Below, in pieces: positions 55,166-63,890 of a stretch of 64,000 bases of DNA. Within the stretch, counting starts at the first letter, position 1. Each line of letters begins with the position of its first letter. The DNA comes from Cellulomonas sp. URHD0024. GTDB taxonomy: Bacteria > Actinomycetota > Actinomycetes > Actinomycetales > Cellulomonadaceae. The stretch lies in the NCBI RefSeq assembly GCF_000426185.1, contig NZ_AUEW01000001.1, positions 806,001 to 870,000 on the forward strand, in the 5' to 3' direction. The notes below the pieces were generated by a model that worked only from the letters and a program-made list of their open reading frames with translations, did no database searches and was not told the origin of the DNA. The position numbers and the translations under genes were made by a program.

Positions 55166-55590
55166 GCGCGGCGCCCGCACCCACGGCACGCGTGGCCCGC
55201 CGCACCCCGTTCGCGCTCGTGCTCGAGGTCGTCGCCTGGCTCACGGTGCTGAGCGGTTCCGTGCAGGTGGTCGCGCCGGGGTTCGTACTGCGCCTGCTCG
55301 GCGCGTCCGACGACGGCACGGCACGGCAGCTGTTCGCGACCGTCGGCATGTTCATGGTCGTCGCCGGCGGGCTCCTGGTCACGACCCTGCGCAGGCCTCG
55401 GCCCGATCCGGACGTGGTCGTCTGGTCGGCGGTGCAGAAGCTCGGCGCGTCGGTCGCGGTGGGCGTCGCGGTGGCCAACAGCGTGTTCGACCCGGTCGCC
55501 CTGGGCGTCGCCACGCTCGACCTGCTCACGTCCGTGCTGCTGCTCGTCTTCCTCAGGACGCAGGCACGCGAGAGGGGCGCGCGGCCATGA
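55162..55590 (+). CDS. Small membrane protein
   Basis: 142 residues, four helices (VLEVVAWLTVLSGSVQVVAPGFVLRLL, LFATVGMFMVVAGGLLVTTL, AVQKLGASVAVGVAVANSVF, LGVATLDLLTSVLLLVFL). Unknown family, patatin-neighbour type. GTG 55162 overlaps the preceding stop; the last codons overlap the patatin start (ATGA). A frame in this region open from 54571 is a shadow. Confidence 0.78.
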   Translation: MSAAPAPTARVARRTPFALVLEVVAWLTVLSGSVQVVAPGFVLRLLGASDDGTARQLFATVGMFMVVAGGLLVTTLRRPRPDPDVVVWSAVQKLGASVAVGVAVANSVFDPVALGVATLDLLTSVLLLVFLRTQARERGARP

Positions 55591-56933
55591 GGTCCCTGGT
55601 GCTGGCCGGTGGCGGGATGCGGGTCGCGTGGCAGGCCGGCGTGGTGCGGGCCCTGCAGGAGGACGGGTTGACGTTCGACCACGTCGACGGCGCGTCGGGC
55701 GGCATCATGACCGCCGGGATGCTGCTCTCCGGCGTGGACGGCGTGCAGATGTGCCAACGCTGGCGCGGCGTGGACGTGCAGGACTTCGGCTCGGCGCTGC
55801 CGCTGCGCGACTACCTGACCGGGCCGTGGAACCTGCCGGCCGTCGGCGACGCCGACGGTGTTCTGGACAAGGTCTTCCCGGCCCTCGGCATCGACGTCGC
55901 CGCCATCAACGCGAACCCGGTCGTCGGCACGTTCAACGTCGTCGACTTCACCACCAAGGAGTGCCTCGCGATCGAGTCGACGCACATCGACGCACCGCTG
56001 ATGGCCGCCGGCATGTCGCTGCCGCTGTGGCTGACGCCGCTGAAGCGCGACGGGCACGTGTGGACCGACGCCGTGTGGGTCCGCGACGCCAACGTCGCCG
56101 AGGCCCTGCGCCGTGGCGCCGACGAGGTGTGGCTCGTCTGGTGCATCGGCAACAGCCCGCACTGGGGCGACGGCCCGCTGGAGCAGTACGTGCACATGAT
56201 CGAGATGAGCGCCGCCGGTGCCCTGCTCGCGGACTTCGCGCTGGCCGACGCCCAGGGCCGCAGCTGGGTCCTGCACGTGGTCCGACCGGAGCACCCGCTG
56301 CCCCTGGACCCCGAGTTCTACCTCGGCCGCGTCTCTGCCGAGTCGCTCGTGCAGATGGGCTACCGCGACGCACGCCGCTACCTCGACTCGCGCACCGACG
56401 CCGGCGTGGTCAAGGACGCGTCGTGCACCGCGATGGTCGACCCACCGCCGTCGGCCCGCTTCACCGAGCACCTCACCGGCACGGTCGACGGCTCGCCGGT
56501 GACGCTCGACCTGACGGTCGTGATGCCGTTGGACGGCGCTCCCGACGACGCGGCCGTGGCGGGCGCGATCGACCACGGTCCCTGGCGCGACCGCCTGTAC
56601 CTCGCCGACGGGCGGGTCGAGACGACACCGGAGCAGTTCAGCTATCACGGCACCCTGCGGCTCGACGGCCGGGTGCTCGACCTGGTCGCGACCCGCTCCC
56701 TGGTCGACGACGCCGGCTTCGACTCCTGGTCCGACCTGGACCACGTAGACGTGGCAGTCACCGACCGGGTCTCGGGGGATGCCGCGCTGCGAGTCCGCTT
56801 GCAGCTCGGTGCGGGCGGGCTCGCGAAGCTCGTCGGGTCCGTCGAGCCGGTCGGCGTGCACGGCGTGCTGGACCGCGCGGACGTGGAACGCCGGTTCCTG
56901 GCGCGGCTCGGACGGGGTCCGGGCGTGGGCTGA
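55587..56933 (+). CDS. Patatin-like phospholipase family protein with added C-terminal domain
   Basis: 448 residues. N-terminal patatin fold: the oxyanion loop LAGGGMRVAWQAGV, nucleophile Ser37 in GASGG, and an aspartate in the WTDAVWVRDANV segment that replaces the usual D-G-G. About residue 289 onward is a separate beta-rich domain (FTEHLTG ... LVDDAGFDSWSD) resembling the end of the GMC oxidoreductase of the same operon. Patatins release acyl chains from lipids; the operon context suggests sterol ester or complex lipid hydrolysis. ATG 55587 overlaps the preceding stop. Last gene of the operon. Confidence 0.86.
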   Translation: MRSLVLAGGGMRVAWQAGVVRALQEDGLTFDHVDGASGGIMTAGMLLSGVDGVQMCQRWRGVDVQDFGSALPLRDYLTGPWNLPAVGDADGVLDKVFPALGIDVAAINANPVVGTFNVVDFTTKECLAIESTHIDAPLMAAGMSLPLWLTPLKRDGHVWTDAVWVRDANVAEALRRGADEVWLVWCIGNSPHWGDGPLEQYVHMIEMSAAGALLADFALADAQGRSWVLHVVRPEHPLPLDPEFYLGRVSAESLVQMGYRDARRYLDSRTDAGVVKDASCTAMVDPPPSARFTEHLTGTVDGSPVTLDLTVVMPLDGAPDDAAVAGAIDHGPWRDRLYLADGRVETTPEQFSYHGTLRLDGRVLDLVATRSLVDDAGFDSWSDLDHVDVAVTDRVSGDAALRVRLQLGAGGLAKLVGSVEPVGVHGVLDRADVERRFLARLGRGPGVG

Positions 56934-56996
56934 CGGTCGTCGGGCACTGCGGCGTGCGTCACGCCGACAGACGCGGTGCGTCGGGGACCGGGTGGC

Positions 56997-57002
56997 TACG
57001 CT
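56997..57002 (+). promoter_or_regulatory. -10 box of nadE
   Basis: TACGCT, 6 nt before ATG 57009. Confidence 0.45.
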
Positions 57003-57008
57003 CGACAC

Positions 57009-58685
57009 ATGCCTCACGCCCGCGTCGCCCTGGCGCAGATCGACACGCGCGTCGGTGACGTCGCCGCCAACGCCCAGGCGGTCCTGGCCTGGGCACGCCG
57101 GGCTGCGGACGCCGGTGCCGACGTCGTCGTGTTCCCCGAGATGACGCTCACCGGCTACCCGATCGAGGACCTCGCGCTGCGCGCCTCGTTCCGCCGGGGT
57201 GCCGAGGAGGCGCTGCAGCGCACCGCCGCCGCGCTCGCCGAGGGCGGGCTCGGCGACCTCGCGGTCCTCGTCGGCACCGTCGGCGAGCGGTCGGTGACCC
57301 CGGTCCACGAGCCGCACGCCCCCGAGGGACCGCGGCGGCCGACGAACCAGGCGGTCCTGCTCCAGCACGGCGAGGTCCAGGCGCGGTACAACAAGCACCA
57401 CCTGCCGAACTACGGCGTGTTCGACGAGTACCGGATCTTCGCACCGGGCGGCGACCTCATGGTGATCGACGTGCGGGGCCGGCGGGTCGGCGTCGTGATC
57501 TGCGAGGACATCTGGCAGGACGGTGGTCCGGTCTCGCAGATGGACGAGGCCGAGGTCTCGCTGCTCGTGGTGCTGAACGCGTCACCGTACGAGGAGGGCA
57601 AGGGCCATCAGCGGGTCGAGCTCGCTGCCCGGCGGGCGCACGAGGTGGAGGCGCCGGTCGCCTACGTCAACCTCGTCGGCGCCCAGGACGACCTCGTGTT
57701 CGACGGCGGCTCGTTCGTGATCGCCACCGACGGCCGCGTGCTGACGAGCGCACCGCAGTTCGAGGAGCACCTGCTGGTCTGGGACCTGCTCGACGACGAC
57801 GACGCGCCGGCCACCGGTGAGCTCGCCCGGACGCTCGACCCCGACGAGGAGGTCTACCAGGCCCTCGTCGCCGGACTGCGCGGGTACGTCCGCAAGAACG
57901 GGTTCCGGTCCGTGCTGCTCGGCCTGTCCGGTGGCATCGACTCGGCTCTGGTCGCGGCGATCGCCGCCGACGCGATCGGCGGGGAGAACGTCGTCGGCGT
58001 CTCGATGCCGTCGGTCTGGTCCTCGGACCACAGCAAGGACGATGCGGAAGACCTGGCCAAGCGGATCGGCGCCGACTACCGCGTACAGCCGATCAAGCCC
58101 ATGGTCGACGCCTTCGACGGCGAGCTCGCCCTCGAGGGGATAGCCGCCGAGAACCTGCAGGCCCGCATCCGCGGCGTCATCCTCATGGCGATCTCGAACC
58201 GGGAGGGCCACCTGGTCATCGCACCGGGCAACAAGTCCGAGCTCGCGACGGGCTACACCACGATCTACGACGCCGGCAGCATCGGCGGGTTCGCACCGAT
58301 CAAGGACGTCGACAAGTCGCGGGTCTGGCAGCTGGCCCGCTGGCGCAACAACGCGGCGCTCGACGCGGGCGAGCTGCCGCCCATCCCCGAGTCGTCGATC
58401 ACCAAGCCGCCGTCCGCCGAGCTGCGGCCGGGGCAGGTCGACCAGGACTCGCTTCCCCCGTACGACCTTCTTGACGAGGTCCTGGACGCCTACGTCGAGA
58501 ACGCGGAGGGCCGACCCGAGCTGCTCGCACGCGGCTTCGACCCGGCCATCGTCGACAAGGTCCTCGCGCTGGTGGACCGCGCCGAGTGGAAGCGGCGGCA
58601 GTACCCGCTGGGCACCAAGGTCACGGCGCTGGCGTTCGGTCGCGACCGCCGGCTCCCCATCACGACCGCGTGGCGCGAAGCCTGA
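57009..58685 (+). CDS. nadE: Glutamine-dependent NAD(+) synthetase
   Basis: 558 residues; converts deamido-NAD to NAD with glutamine as nitrogen donor. N-terminal nitrilase-like glutaminase with the Glu-Lys-Cys triad visible as FPEMTLTGYP, RYNKHHLPNYGVFDE and VVICEDIW. C-terminal synthetase has the P-loop LGLSGGIDSALVAAI and GNKSELATGYTTIYD. The two-domain form is usual in bacteria that lack an ammonia-only enzyme. The start at ATG 57009 is supported by the TANNNT box. It is another nitrogen-linked gene in this window. Confidence 0.97.
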   Translation: MPHARVALAQIDTRVGDVAANAQAVLAWARRAADAGADVVVFPEMTLTGYPIEDLALRASFRRGAEEALQRTAAALAEGGLGDLAVLVGTVGERSVTPVHEPHAPEGPRRPTNQAVLLQHGEVQARYNKHHLPNYGVFDEYRIFAPGGDLMVIDVRGRRVGVVICEDIWQDGGPVSQMDEAEVSLLVVLNASPYEEGKGHQRVELAARRAHEVEAPVAYVNLVGAQDDLVFDGGSFVIATDGRVLTSAPQFEEHLLVWDLLDDDDAPATGELARTLDPDEEVYQALVAGLRGYVRKNGFRSVLLGLSGGIDSALVAAIAADAIGGENVVGVSMPSVWSSDHSKDDAEDLAKRIGADYRVQPIKPMVDAFDGELALEGIAAENLQARIRGVILMAISNREGHLVIAPGNKSELATGYTTIYDAGSIGGFAPIKDVDKSRVWQLARWRNNAALDAGELPPIPESSITKPPSAELRPGQVDQDSLPPYDLLDEVLDAYVENAEGRPELLARGFDPAIVDKVLALVDRAEWKRRQYPLGTKVTALAFGRDRRLPITTAWREA

Positions 58686-58715
58686 TTCTTCGATGAGCAA
58701 CAGGAGCAACGAGCG

Positions 58716-59528
58716 ATGAGCCAGACCCCCAAGCGCGTGCGCGTGCACCACCTGCGCGAGGCGAAGGAGCGCGGTGAGCGGCTGACCATGCTGACGGCGT
58801 ACGACGCCGTGACGGCGCACCTCTTCGACGCCGCCGGCATCGACATGCTGCTGGTCGGCGACTCGATCGGGAACACGATGCACGGCCACACGACGACGTT
58901 GCCGGTGACCGTGGACGACCTCATCCCCCCCGCACGGGCCGTCGCCCGGGCGGCGAAGCGTGCGTTCGTCATCGCGGACCTGCCGTTCGGCTCGTACGAG
59001 GCCGGCCCGGAGCAGGCGCTCGCCACGGCGGTGCGGATGATGAAGGAGACCGGCGTCGCCGCCGTGAAGTTCGAGGGTGGCAAGCGCGTGGTGCCGCAGA
59101 TCAAGGCGATCACCGACGCCGGTATCCCGGTGGTCGCGCACCTCGGCTACACGCCGCAGTCCGAGAACCTGCTGGGCGGACCGCGGGTACAGGGTCGGGG
59201 CGACCACGCAGCCGAGGCCCTGTCCGAGGACGCCGTCGCCGTCGCCGCCGCGGGCGCGGTCGCCGTGGTGCTCGAGATGGTTCCGGCGCCCGTCGCGGCG
59301 CGCATCACGGAGGTCGTCGCCATCCCGACCATCGGCATCGGGGCCGGTGCCGGCTGCGACGGCCAGGTCCTCGTGTGGGTCGACATGGCCGGCATGACCG
59401 AGTGGTCGCCGCGGTTCGCCAAGCGGTTCGGCGAGGTGGGAGCCGCGCTCTCCGCAGCCGCGACCGCGTTCGCCGACGAGGTCCGCGGCGGCACCTTCCC
59501 CGACGCCGGTCACCAGTTCGACGCATGA
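58716..59528 (+). CDS. panB: 3-methyl-2-oxobutanoate hydroxymethyltransferase
   Basis: 270 residues, first step of pantothenate synthesis: adds a hydroxymethyl group from methylene-THF to alpha-ketoisovalerate. Family motifs LTAYDAVTAHLFDAAGIDMLLVGDSIGNTMHGH, VKFEGGKRV, IPVVAHLGYTPQS, VVLEMVPAPVAARI and GIGAGAGCDGQVLVWVDMAGM are intact, with the metal-binding Asp and the catalytic Glu. ATG 58716 follows AACGAGCG. Adjacent to nadE; both feed cofactor synthesis. The downstream gene overlaps it. Confidence 0.97.
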   Translation: MSQTPKRVRVHHLREAKERGERLTMLTAYDAVTAHLFDAAGIDMLLVGDSIGNTMHGHTTTLPVTVDDLIPPARAVARAAKRAFVIADLPFGSYEAGPEQALATAVRMMKETGVAAVKFEGGKRVVPQIKAITDAGIPVVAHLGYTPQSENLLGGPRVQGRGDHAAEALSEDAVAVAAAGAVAVVLEMVPAPVAARITEVVAIPTIGIGAGAGCDGQVLVWVDMAGMTEWSPRFAKRFGEVGAALSAAATAFADEVRGGTFPDAGHQFDA

Positions 59529-60490
59529 CGGCAGCCCGCGCGGTCCTCGTCGCGGGGATCGTCGTCGGTGCTCTCCTGCTGTGCCTCGCGCTGCCCGTCG
59601 GGGCGGGTCTCTACCCCGTGGCGCAGGTCGTCTCGTTCCGGGCGGTCCTGGGTCTGGGGTCGCTGGCCATGGCGATCCTCCTCGTCGCCCTGCCCGGGAC
59701 CCGTCGAGCGCTCCTGCCGCTGGTCGTCGCGTTCGCCGTCGGGGCTGCGGCGCAGGGCTGCGTCCTGGCGTGGCGGAGCGTCCCGCACGGGCCCCCCACC
59801 GCGGAGAGCACCGACGACCTGGTGGTGCTGTCGTTCAACACCCTGGACGTCGTCTCGGCGCAGGACCTGTTCCAGCTCGTGGCGGCGCAGCACGCGGACG
59901 TCGTCGCGCTGCCCGAGACCTCGCACCCGACAGGCAAGAAGGTCGCGGCCCTCATGGCGCAGGCGGGCCACCCGATGCAGGTCCACACGGCCATCGGTGC
60001 GTCGCCGATGGTCAGCGGCACGACCCTGCTCGTCGGGGAGCGCGTCGGCGACTACCCCACGACGACGCCCCTGGCGACGAGCTTCGGCTCGCTCCGTGCA
60101 GACCCGATCGACCCCGCGACCTCACCGGTCGTCGTCGCCGCGCACCCGATGTCTCCGGGCCACCGGCGCACCATGGACGCGTGGCGCCACGACACGGCGT
60201 TGATCGCCCACACCTGCGCGACGACCCCCGGCGCGATCGTCGCGGGCGACATGAACGCGACGCTCGACCACCCGGGCCTGCGCGACCTGGGCCCCTGCGT
60301 GGATGCGGCGCGCGAGGTCGGCGAGGCGGCGCACGGCACGTGGCCGTCGTCGGCACCGAGCCTCCTGGCCGCTCCCATCGACCACGTCTTCGTCGACGGG
60401 CGGGTGTGGCGGGTCGTGCGGTTCGCCGTCCTGCCGGCGACCGGCGGAAGCGACCACCGACCGATCGTCGCGACCCTGGAACGACGCTGA
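59525..60490 (+). CDS. Membrane endonuclease/exonuclease/phosphatase family protein
   Basis: 321 residues. Three N-terminal helices ([57 protein letters not shown]) anchor a periplasmic or external EEP domain: [34 protein letters not shown] region, [31 protein letters not shown] and [11 protein letters not shown]. These provide the conserved Asn, Glu, Asp and His metal/catalytic residues. The substrate may be a phosphodiester or lipid headgroup. ATG 59525 overlaps panB (ATGA). Confidence 0.87.
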   Translation: MTAARAVLVAGIVVGALLLCLALPVGAGLYPVAQVVSFRAVLGLGSLAMAILLVALPGTRRALLPLVVAFAVGAAAQGCVLAWRSVPHGPPTAESTDDLVVLSFNTLDVVSAQDLFQLVAAQHADVVALPETSHPTGKKVAALMAQAGHPMQVHTAIGASPMVSGTTLLVGERVGDYPTTTPLATSFGSLRADPIDPATSPVVVAAHPMSPGHRRTMDAWRHDTALIAHTCATTPGAIVAGDMNATLDHPGLRDLGPCVDAAREVGEAAHGTWPSSAPSLLAAPIDHVFVDGRVWRVVRFAVLPATGGSDHRPIVATLERR

Positions 60491-60491
60491 G

Positions 60492-60662
60492 TCAGCGCTT
60501 CTCGTCCTGCTCGTCCCAGGCCTGGTTGCGTCGCCGCGCGGTCTCGAGCGCCTTCGTCGCCTCCTCCCGGGTGGGGTACGGCCCCATGAGCTTGGTGTAG
60601 TCGCTCTGCCGGCCCTCCTCCACCTGGTGGGTCTCGATGTTGAAGTAGAACCCGTCGGCCAT
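60492..60662 (-). CDS. Small SPOR-domain-like protein
   Basis: 56 residues: [19 protein letters not shown] then a SPOR-like helix-strand region ([29 protein letters not shown]). Similar short proteins are widespread in actinobacteria. Too short for a full peptidoglycan-binding SPOR repeat, so its function is unclear. GAGGGAG lies upstream of ATG 60662 on the minus strand. The gene is divergent from map and convergent with the EEP gene, ending 1 nt after it. Confidence 0.75.
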   Translation of the reverse strand: MADGFYFNIETHQVEEGRQSDYTKLMGPYPTREEATKALETARRRNQAWDEQDEKR

Positions 60663-60715
60663 CACGCTCTCCCTCGGTCGCGGGCGCCCGTCCGGCTGCG
60701 GTGCCCTCCCTTCCG

Positions 60716-60721
60716 TAGACT
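60716..60721 (+). promoter_or_regulatory. -10 box of map
   Basis: TAGACT, 7 nt before ATG 60729. Confidence 0.5.
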
Positions 60722-60728
60722 GCCAGGT

Positions 60729-61601
60729 ATGTCGTCCGTGCACGCGCCGCGCAGCGCCCTGGTCCCCGGTGCGGTCAGCCCTCGCCGCCCGGTCCCCTCG
60801 TCGATCGCCCGGCCCGAGTACGTGGGTCGCCCGGGTCCCGCACGGTGGACGGGGCCCGACGCCTTCGACGACGAGATGATCGGACGCATCCGGGTTGCGG
60901 CGCGCATCGCGGCGCAGGCGCTGGCTGTCGTCGGCGAACGTGTCGAGCCGGGTGTCACCACCGACGAGCTCGACGCCGTCGGCCACGAGTTCCTGCTCGA
61001 CCACGGGGCCTACCCGTCGACGCTCGGCTACCGCGGGTTCCCCAAGTCGTTGTGCACGTCGATCAACGAGGTCATCTGCCACGGCATCCCGGACTCGACG
61101 GTCGTCGAGGACGGCGACATCGTGAACGTCGACATCACGGCGTTCGTCGGCGGCGTCCACGGCGACAACAACGCGACGTTCCTCGCGGGTGACGTCGACG
61201 AGGAGTCCCGCCTGCTCGTCGAGCGGACCCAGGAGGCCCTGGCCCGGGCGATCAAGGCGGTCGTGCCGGGGCGCGAGCTCAACGTGATCGGGCGCGTGAT
61301 CGAGAAGTACGCCGCGCGGTTCGGGTACGGGGTCGTCCGTGACTACACCGGGCACGGCGTCGGCCCGGCGTTCCACACGGGGCTCGTCGTCCCGCACTAC
61401 GACGCGGCTCCGGCGTACGACACGCTCATCGAGCCCGGCATGGTCTTCACCATCGAGCCGATGCTGAACCTCGGCACCCCCGACTGGATCGTGTGGGACG
61501 ACGACTGGACGGTCGTGACGGCCGACGGCCGCCGCAGTGCGCAGTTCGAGCACACCCTGCTCGTCACCGAGACCGGAGCGGAGATCCTGACAGTGCCATG
61601 A
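60729..61601 (+). CDS. map: Methionine aminopeptidase, type I
   Basis: 290 residues; removes the initiator methionine. The pita-bread fold core is complete with [22 protein letters not shown], the metal ligands in [19 protein letters not shown] (Asp, Asp), [18 protein letters not shown] (His), [10 protein letters not shown] (Glu) and [11 protein letters not shown] (Glu). The ~40-residue N-terminal extension ([19 protein letters not shown]) marks the MetAP1c class of actinobacteria. ATG 60729 is fixed by the TANNNT box. It overlaps ppgK by 4 bases. Confidence 0.97.
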   Translation: MSSVHAPRSALVPGAVSPRRPVPSSIARPEYVGRPGPARWTGPDAFDDEMIGRIRVAARIAAQALAVVGERVEPGVTTDELDAVGHEFLLDHGAYPSTLGYRGFPKSLCTSINEVICHGIPDSTVVEDGDIVNVDITAFVGGVHGDNNATFLAGDVDEESRLLVERTQEALARAIKAVVPGRELNVIGRVIEKYAARFGYGVVRDYTGHGVGPAFHTGLVVPHYDAAPAYDTLIEPGMVFTIEPMLNLGTPDWIVWDDDWTVVTADGRRSAQFEHTLLVTETGAEILTVP

Positions 61602-62377
61602 GCGAGGACAAGAAGCACACGAAGAAGCACGGCACGGCGTTCGGCGTCGACATCGGCGGGAGCGGGATCAAGGGCGCGCCCGTCGATCTGGGCGACGGCG
61701 AGTTCGGCGCGGACCGGGTGCGCATCCCGACACCTCAGCCGTCGACGCCCGACGCGGTGGCCGCCACCGTCGCTGAGGTCGTCGACTCGTTCCACCTGGA
61801 CAAGGGAGTCCCGATCGGGGTGACCTTCCCGGCGGTGATCCTGCACGGCGTCGCGCAGTCCGCCGCCAATGTCGACAAGTCCTGGATCGGCACCAACGTC
61901 GAGAAGGCCGTCCAGCACGCGACCGGACGCAAGGTCCTCGCCGTCAACGACGCTGACGCCGCCGGCTACGCCGAGGCCCTCTACGGCGCCGCGAAGGGGG
62001 TCGACGGCGTGGTCCTCATGGTCACGCTCGGGACCGGCATCGGCTCGGCACTCATCGTCGACGGTCATCTCGTTCCCAACACCGAGCTCGGCCACCTCGA
62101 GATCGACGGCCACGACGCCGAGTCACGCGCCGCCGAGAGCGCGCGCGACCGCGACGACCTCTCCTGGGAGGCGTGGGGAGAACGGTTGCAGCGGTACTTC
62201 ACGGTCGTCGAGAACCTGTTCTGGCCGGACCTCATCGTGGTCGGCGGCGGCGTCAGCAAGCACCACGAGAAGTTCCTGCCGCTGCTCGACCTCCGCACGA
62301 AGATCATCCCCGCCGAGCTGCGCAACGCTGCCGGGATCATCGGCGCCGCGGCGCTCGCCGCCGACTATCGCGGCTGA
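61598..62377 (+). CDS. ppgK: Polyphosphate glucokinase
   Basis: 259-residue ROK-family kinase that phosphorylates glucose with polyphosphate (or ATP). Visible are [17 protein letters not shown] (phosphate-binding), [21 protein letters not shown] with the catalytic Asp, [16 protein letters not shown] and [15 protein letters not shown]. The EL-HLEIDG segment replaces the ROK zinc motif, as in PpgK. ATG 61598 overlaps map. The N-terminal run KKHTKKHG is basic. Polyphosphate-driven glucose phosphorylation is typical of actinomycetes. Confidence 0.96.
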   Translation: MSEDKKHTKKHGTAFGVDIGGSGIKGAPVDLGDGEFGADRVRIPTPQPSTPDAVAATVAEVVDSFHLDKGVPIGVTFPAVILHGVAQSAANVDKSWIGTNVEKAVQHATGRKVLAVNDADAAGYAEALYGAAKGVDGVVLMVTLGTGIGSALIVDGHLVPNTELGHLEIDGHDAESRAAESARDRDDLSWEAWGERLQRYFTVVENLFWPDLIVVGGGVSKHHEKFLPLLDLRTKIIPAELRNAAGIIGAAALAADYRG

Positions 62378-62379
62378 CC

Positions 62380-63141
62380 TTGTCCGTCCTGGTCGAGGTC
62401 GCAGACGGAGTACACGTCGCGACGAGTGCCGTGTACATCACGACGTCGACGGTGGTCGTCGCGCCCGACCGGTCCTGCCTCGTCGTCGATCCCGGCGTCA
62501 CGGCGCACGAGATCGACCTTCTCTCGTCGTCGATCCGCGTCCACGGCTGGCGGCCGGTCGCGGTCTGGTCGACGCACGGGCACTGGGACCACCTCCTGGA
62601 CGGCGGCATGTTCACGGGACTGCCGCGCTGGTCGGGGGGCTGGCCCGTGGACGTCGAGACCCTCATGACCGAGCGCGACGAGGACGACGAGCTGGCCCGC
62701 GTGCTGCTCGCCTCGCACGGCGACTCCCCCGCACCCGTCGTCGTCCCGCCGCCGGTGCGGTACCCGTCGAAGGACGGCTGGCTCGACTGGGACGGTCCGT
62801 TGGTCCGGGTCGTCGAGCATGCCGCGCACGCCCCTGGCAGCACGTCGCTGGTCGTGCCGTCTGCGGACGCGCTCGTCGCCGGAGACGTGCTCTCGGACAT
62901 CGAGATCCCACTGCTCGACCTGTCGGCACCGGACCCGGTCGGGACGTATCGCGCCGCCCTGGACCTGCTGGCCGGAACCGCGTCCCTCGTGGTCCCCGGC
63001 CACGGGCACGTCGGTCCCCTGTCTCCTCGGGTCGCCGCCGACCGCGCCTACCTCGACGGCTCCTTCGCCGGCGACGCACGCCTGCTCGACCCGTGGCTCG
63101 CGGCCGTTCACGAGGCGCAGAGGGCCGTCCTCGCCGGCTGA
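62380..63141 (+). CDS. MBL-fold metallo-hydrolase
   Basis: 253-residue metallo-beta-lactamase-fold hydrolase. The zinc motif is STHGHWDHLLDGG (HxHxDH), followed by HAPGSTSLVV, VAGDVLSDIEIPLLD with the bridging Asp, and VVPGHGHVG. The start is set at TTG 62380, 2 nt after the ppgK stop, because no ATG or GTG occurs before the conserved VADGVHVATSAV strand. The substrate could be glyoxalase II-like, a lactone or a ribonucleotide. It may be co-transcribed with ppgK. Confidence 0.85.
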   Translation: MSVLVEVADGVHVATSAVYITTSTVVVAPDRSCLVVDPGVTAHEIDLLSSSIRVHGWRPVAVWSTHGHWDHLLDGGMFTGLPRWSGGWPVDVETLMTERDEDDELARVLLASHGDSPAPVVVPPPVRYPSKDGWLDWDGPLVRVVEHAAHAPGSTSLVVPSADALVAGDVLSDIEIPLLDLSAPDPVGTYRAALDLLAGTASLVVPGHGHVGPLSPRVAADRAYLDGSFAGDARLLDPWLAAVHEAQRAVLAG

Positions 63142-63161
63142 CCGCGTGCGACGATGGCGGC

Positions 63162-63449
63162 ATGGTCTGGTCCCTGGTCGGCGGCGGCGCGATCCTCGCA
63201 CTCGCCCTGTTCGCCATCGACCGGATGGTCGCGCGGGGCTGGTTCGACCGGCGGACCCCCCGGGAGCGGCCCGCGGCGTCCTCCGGAACCGGATCCGGGT
63301 TCCTCGGTGACCTGATCGACGTCTTCCAGCCCAACCACGTGCACCTCACGGCTGAGCAGGAGCGTCAGGAGGCTGACATCCAGCACGCCGAGGACGCCTG
63401 CCTGCCCATCGACCTCGACTCCGGCCACGTCCGCCTCGATCCCCGGTAG
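63162..63449 (+). CDS. Small membrane-anchored protein (DUF6191-like)
   Basis: 95 residues: one N-terminal membrane helix (WSLVGGGAILALALFAIDRM), a basic/Pro-rich cytoplasmic segment, then FLGDLIDVFQPNHVHLTAEQERQEADI and an acidic end. The domain DLIDVFQPNHVHLTAEQE resembles a short actinobacterial family of unknown function (DUF6191). It starts 20 nt after the MBL-fold gene and is probably in the same transcript. Confidence 0.75.
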   Translation: MVWSLVGGGAILALALFAIDRMVARGWFDRRTPRERPAASSGTGSGFLGDLIDVFQPNHVHLTAEQERQEADIQHAEDACLPIDLDSGHVRLDPR

Positions 63450-63469
63450 CGGGCCCCCGAGTCGGCGCC

Positions 63470-63475
63470 TAGCGT
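63470..63475 (+). promoter_or_regulatory. -10 box of the VOC gene
   Basis: TAGCGT, 7 nt before ATG 63483. It supports that start over GTG 63474, which lies inside the box. Confidence 0.45.
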
Positions 63476-63482
63476 GCCTGGC

Positions 63483-63890
63483 ATGCCTCCTGTGATCTCC
63501 CAGCTGGTGATCGACTCCGCGAACCCCTACGCCCTGGCCGCATGGTGGCGCGACGTCCTCGACTGGACCTACGTGTGGGACCCGGCGGCCGGGGACGACG
63601 AGATCGAGCTCGCACCGCCCGACGGCTCCGCGACCAACCTGCTGTTCGTCAAGGTCGACGACACCAGGTCCGTGAAGAACCGCCTCCACCTCGACCTCCG
63701 CCCGCCGAACGGCTCCACCCAGCAGTCCGAGCTCGACCGCCTGCAGGCCCTGGGCGCCGTCCCTCTCGACATCGGCCAGGGCGACGTCCCCTGGCGCGTG
63801 CTCGCGGACCCGGAAGGCAACGAGTTCTGCCTGCTGGGCCGCACACCCGCCGAGCAGGCCGCCCGCGAGGCTGAGGAAGCCAGCGACTGA
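63483..63890 (+). CDS. VOC family (glyoxalase-like) protein
   Basis: 135 residues, one vicinal-oxygen-chelate domain: QLVIDSANPYALAAWWRDVLDWTYVW, NRLHLDLRP and the C-terminal WRVLADPEGNEFCLLG. The histidine of HLDL and the glutamate of GNEFCL are the usual metal ligands; the first-position ligand (often His) is replaced by Asp in VIDSA. The family includes dioxygenases, glyoxalases and antibiotic-binding proteins; this subgroup is unassigned. The last 110 bases of the window after it hold nothing recognisable. Confidence 0.88.
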   Translation: MPPVISQLVIDSANPYALAAWWRDVLDWTYVWDPAAGDDEIELAPPDGSATNLLFVKVDDTRSVKNRLHLDLRPPNGSTQQSELDRLQALGAVPLDIGQGDVPWRVLADPEGNEFCLLGRTPAEQAAREAEEASD

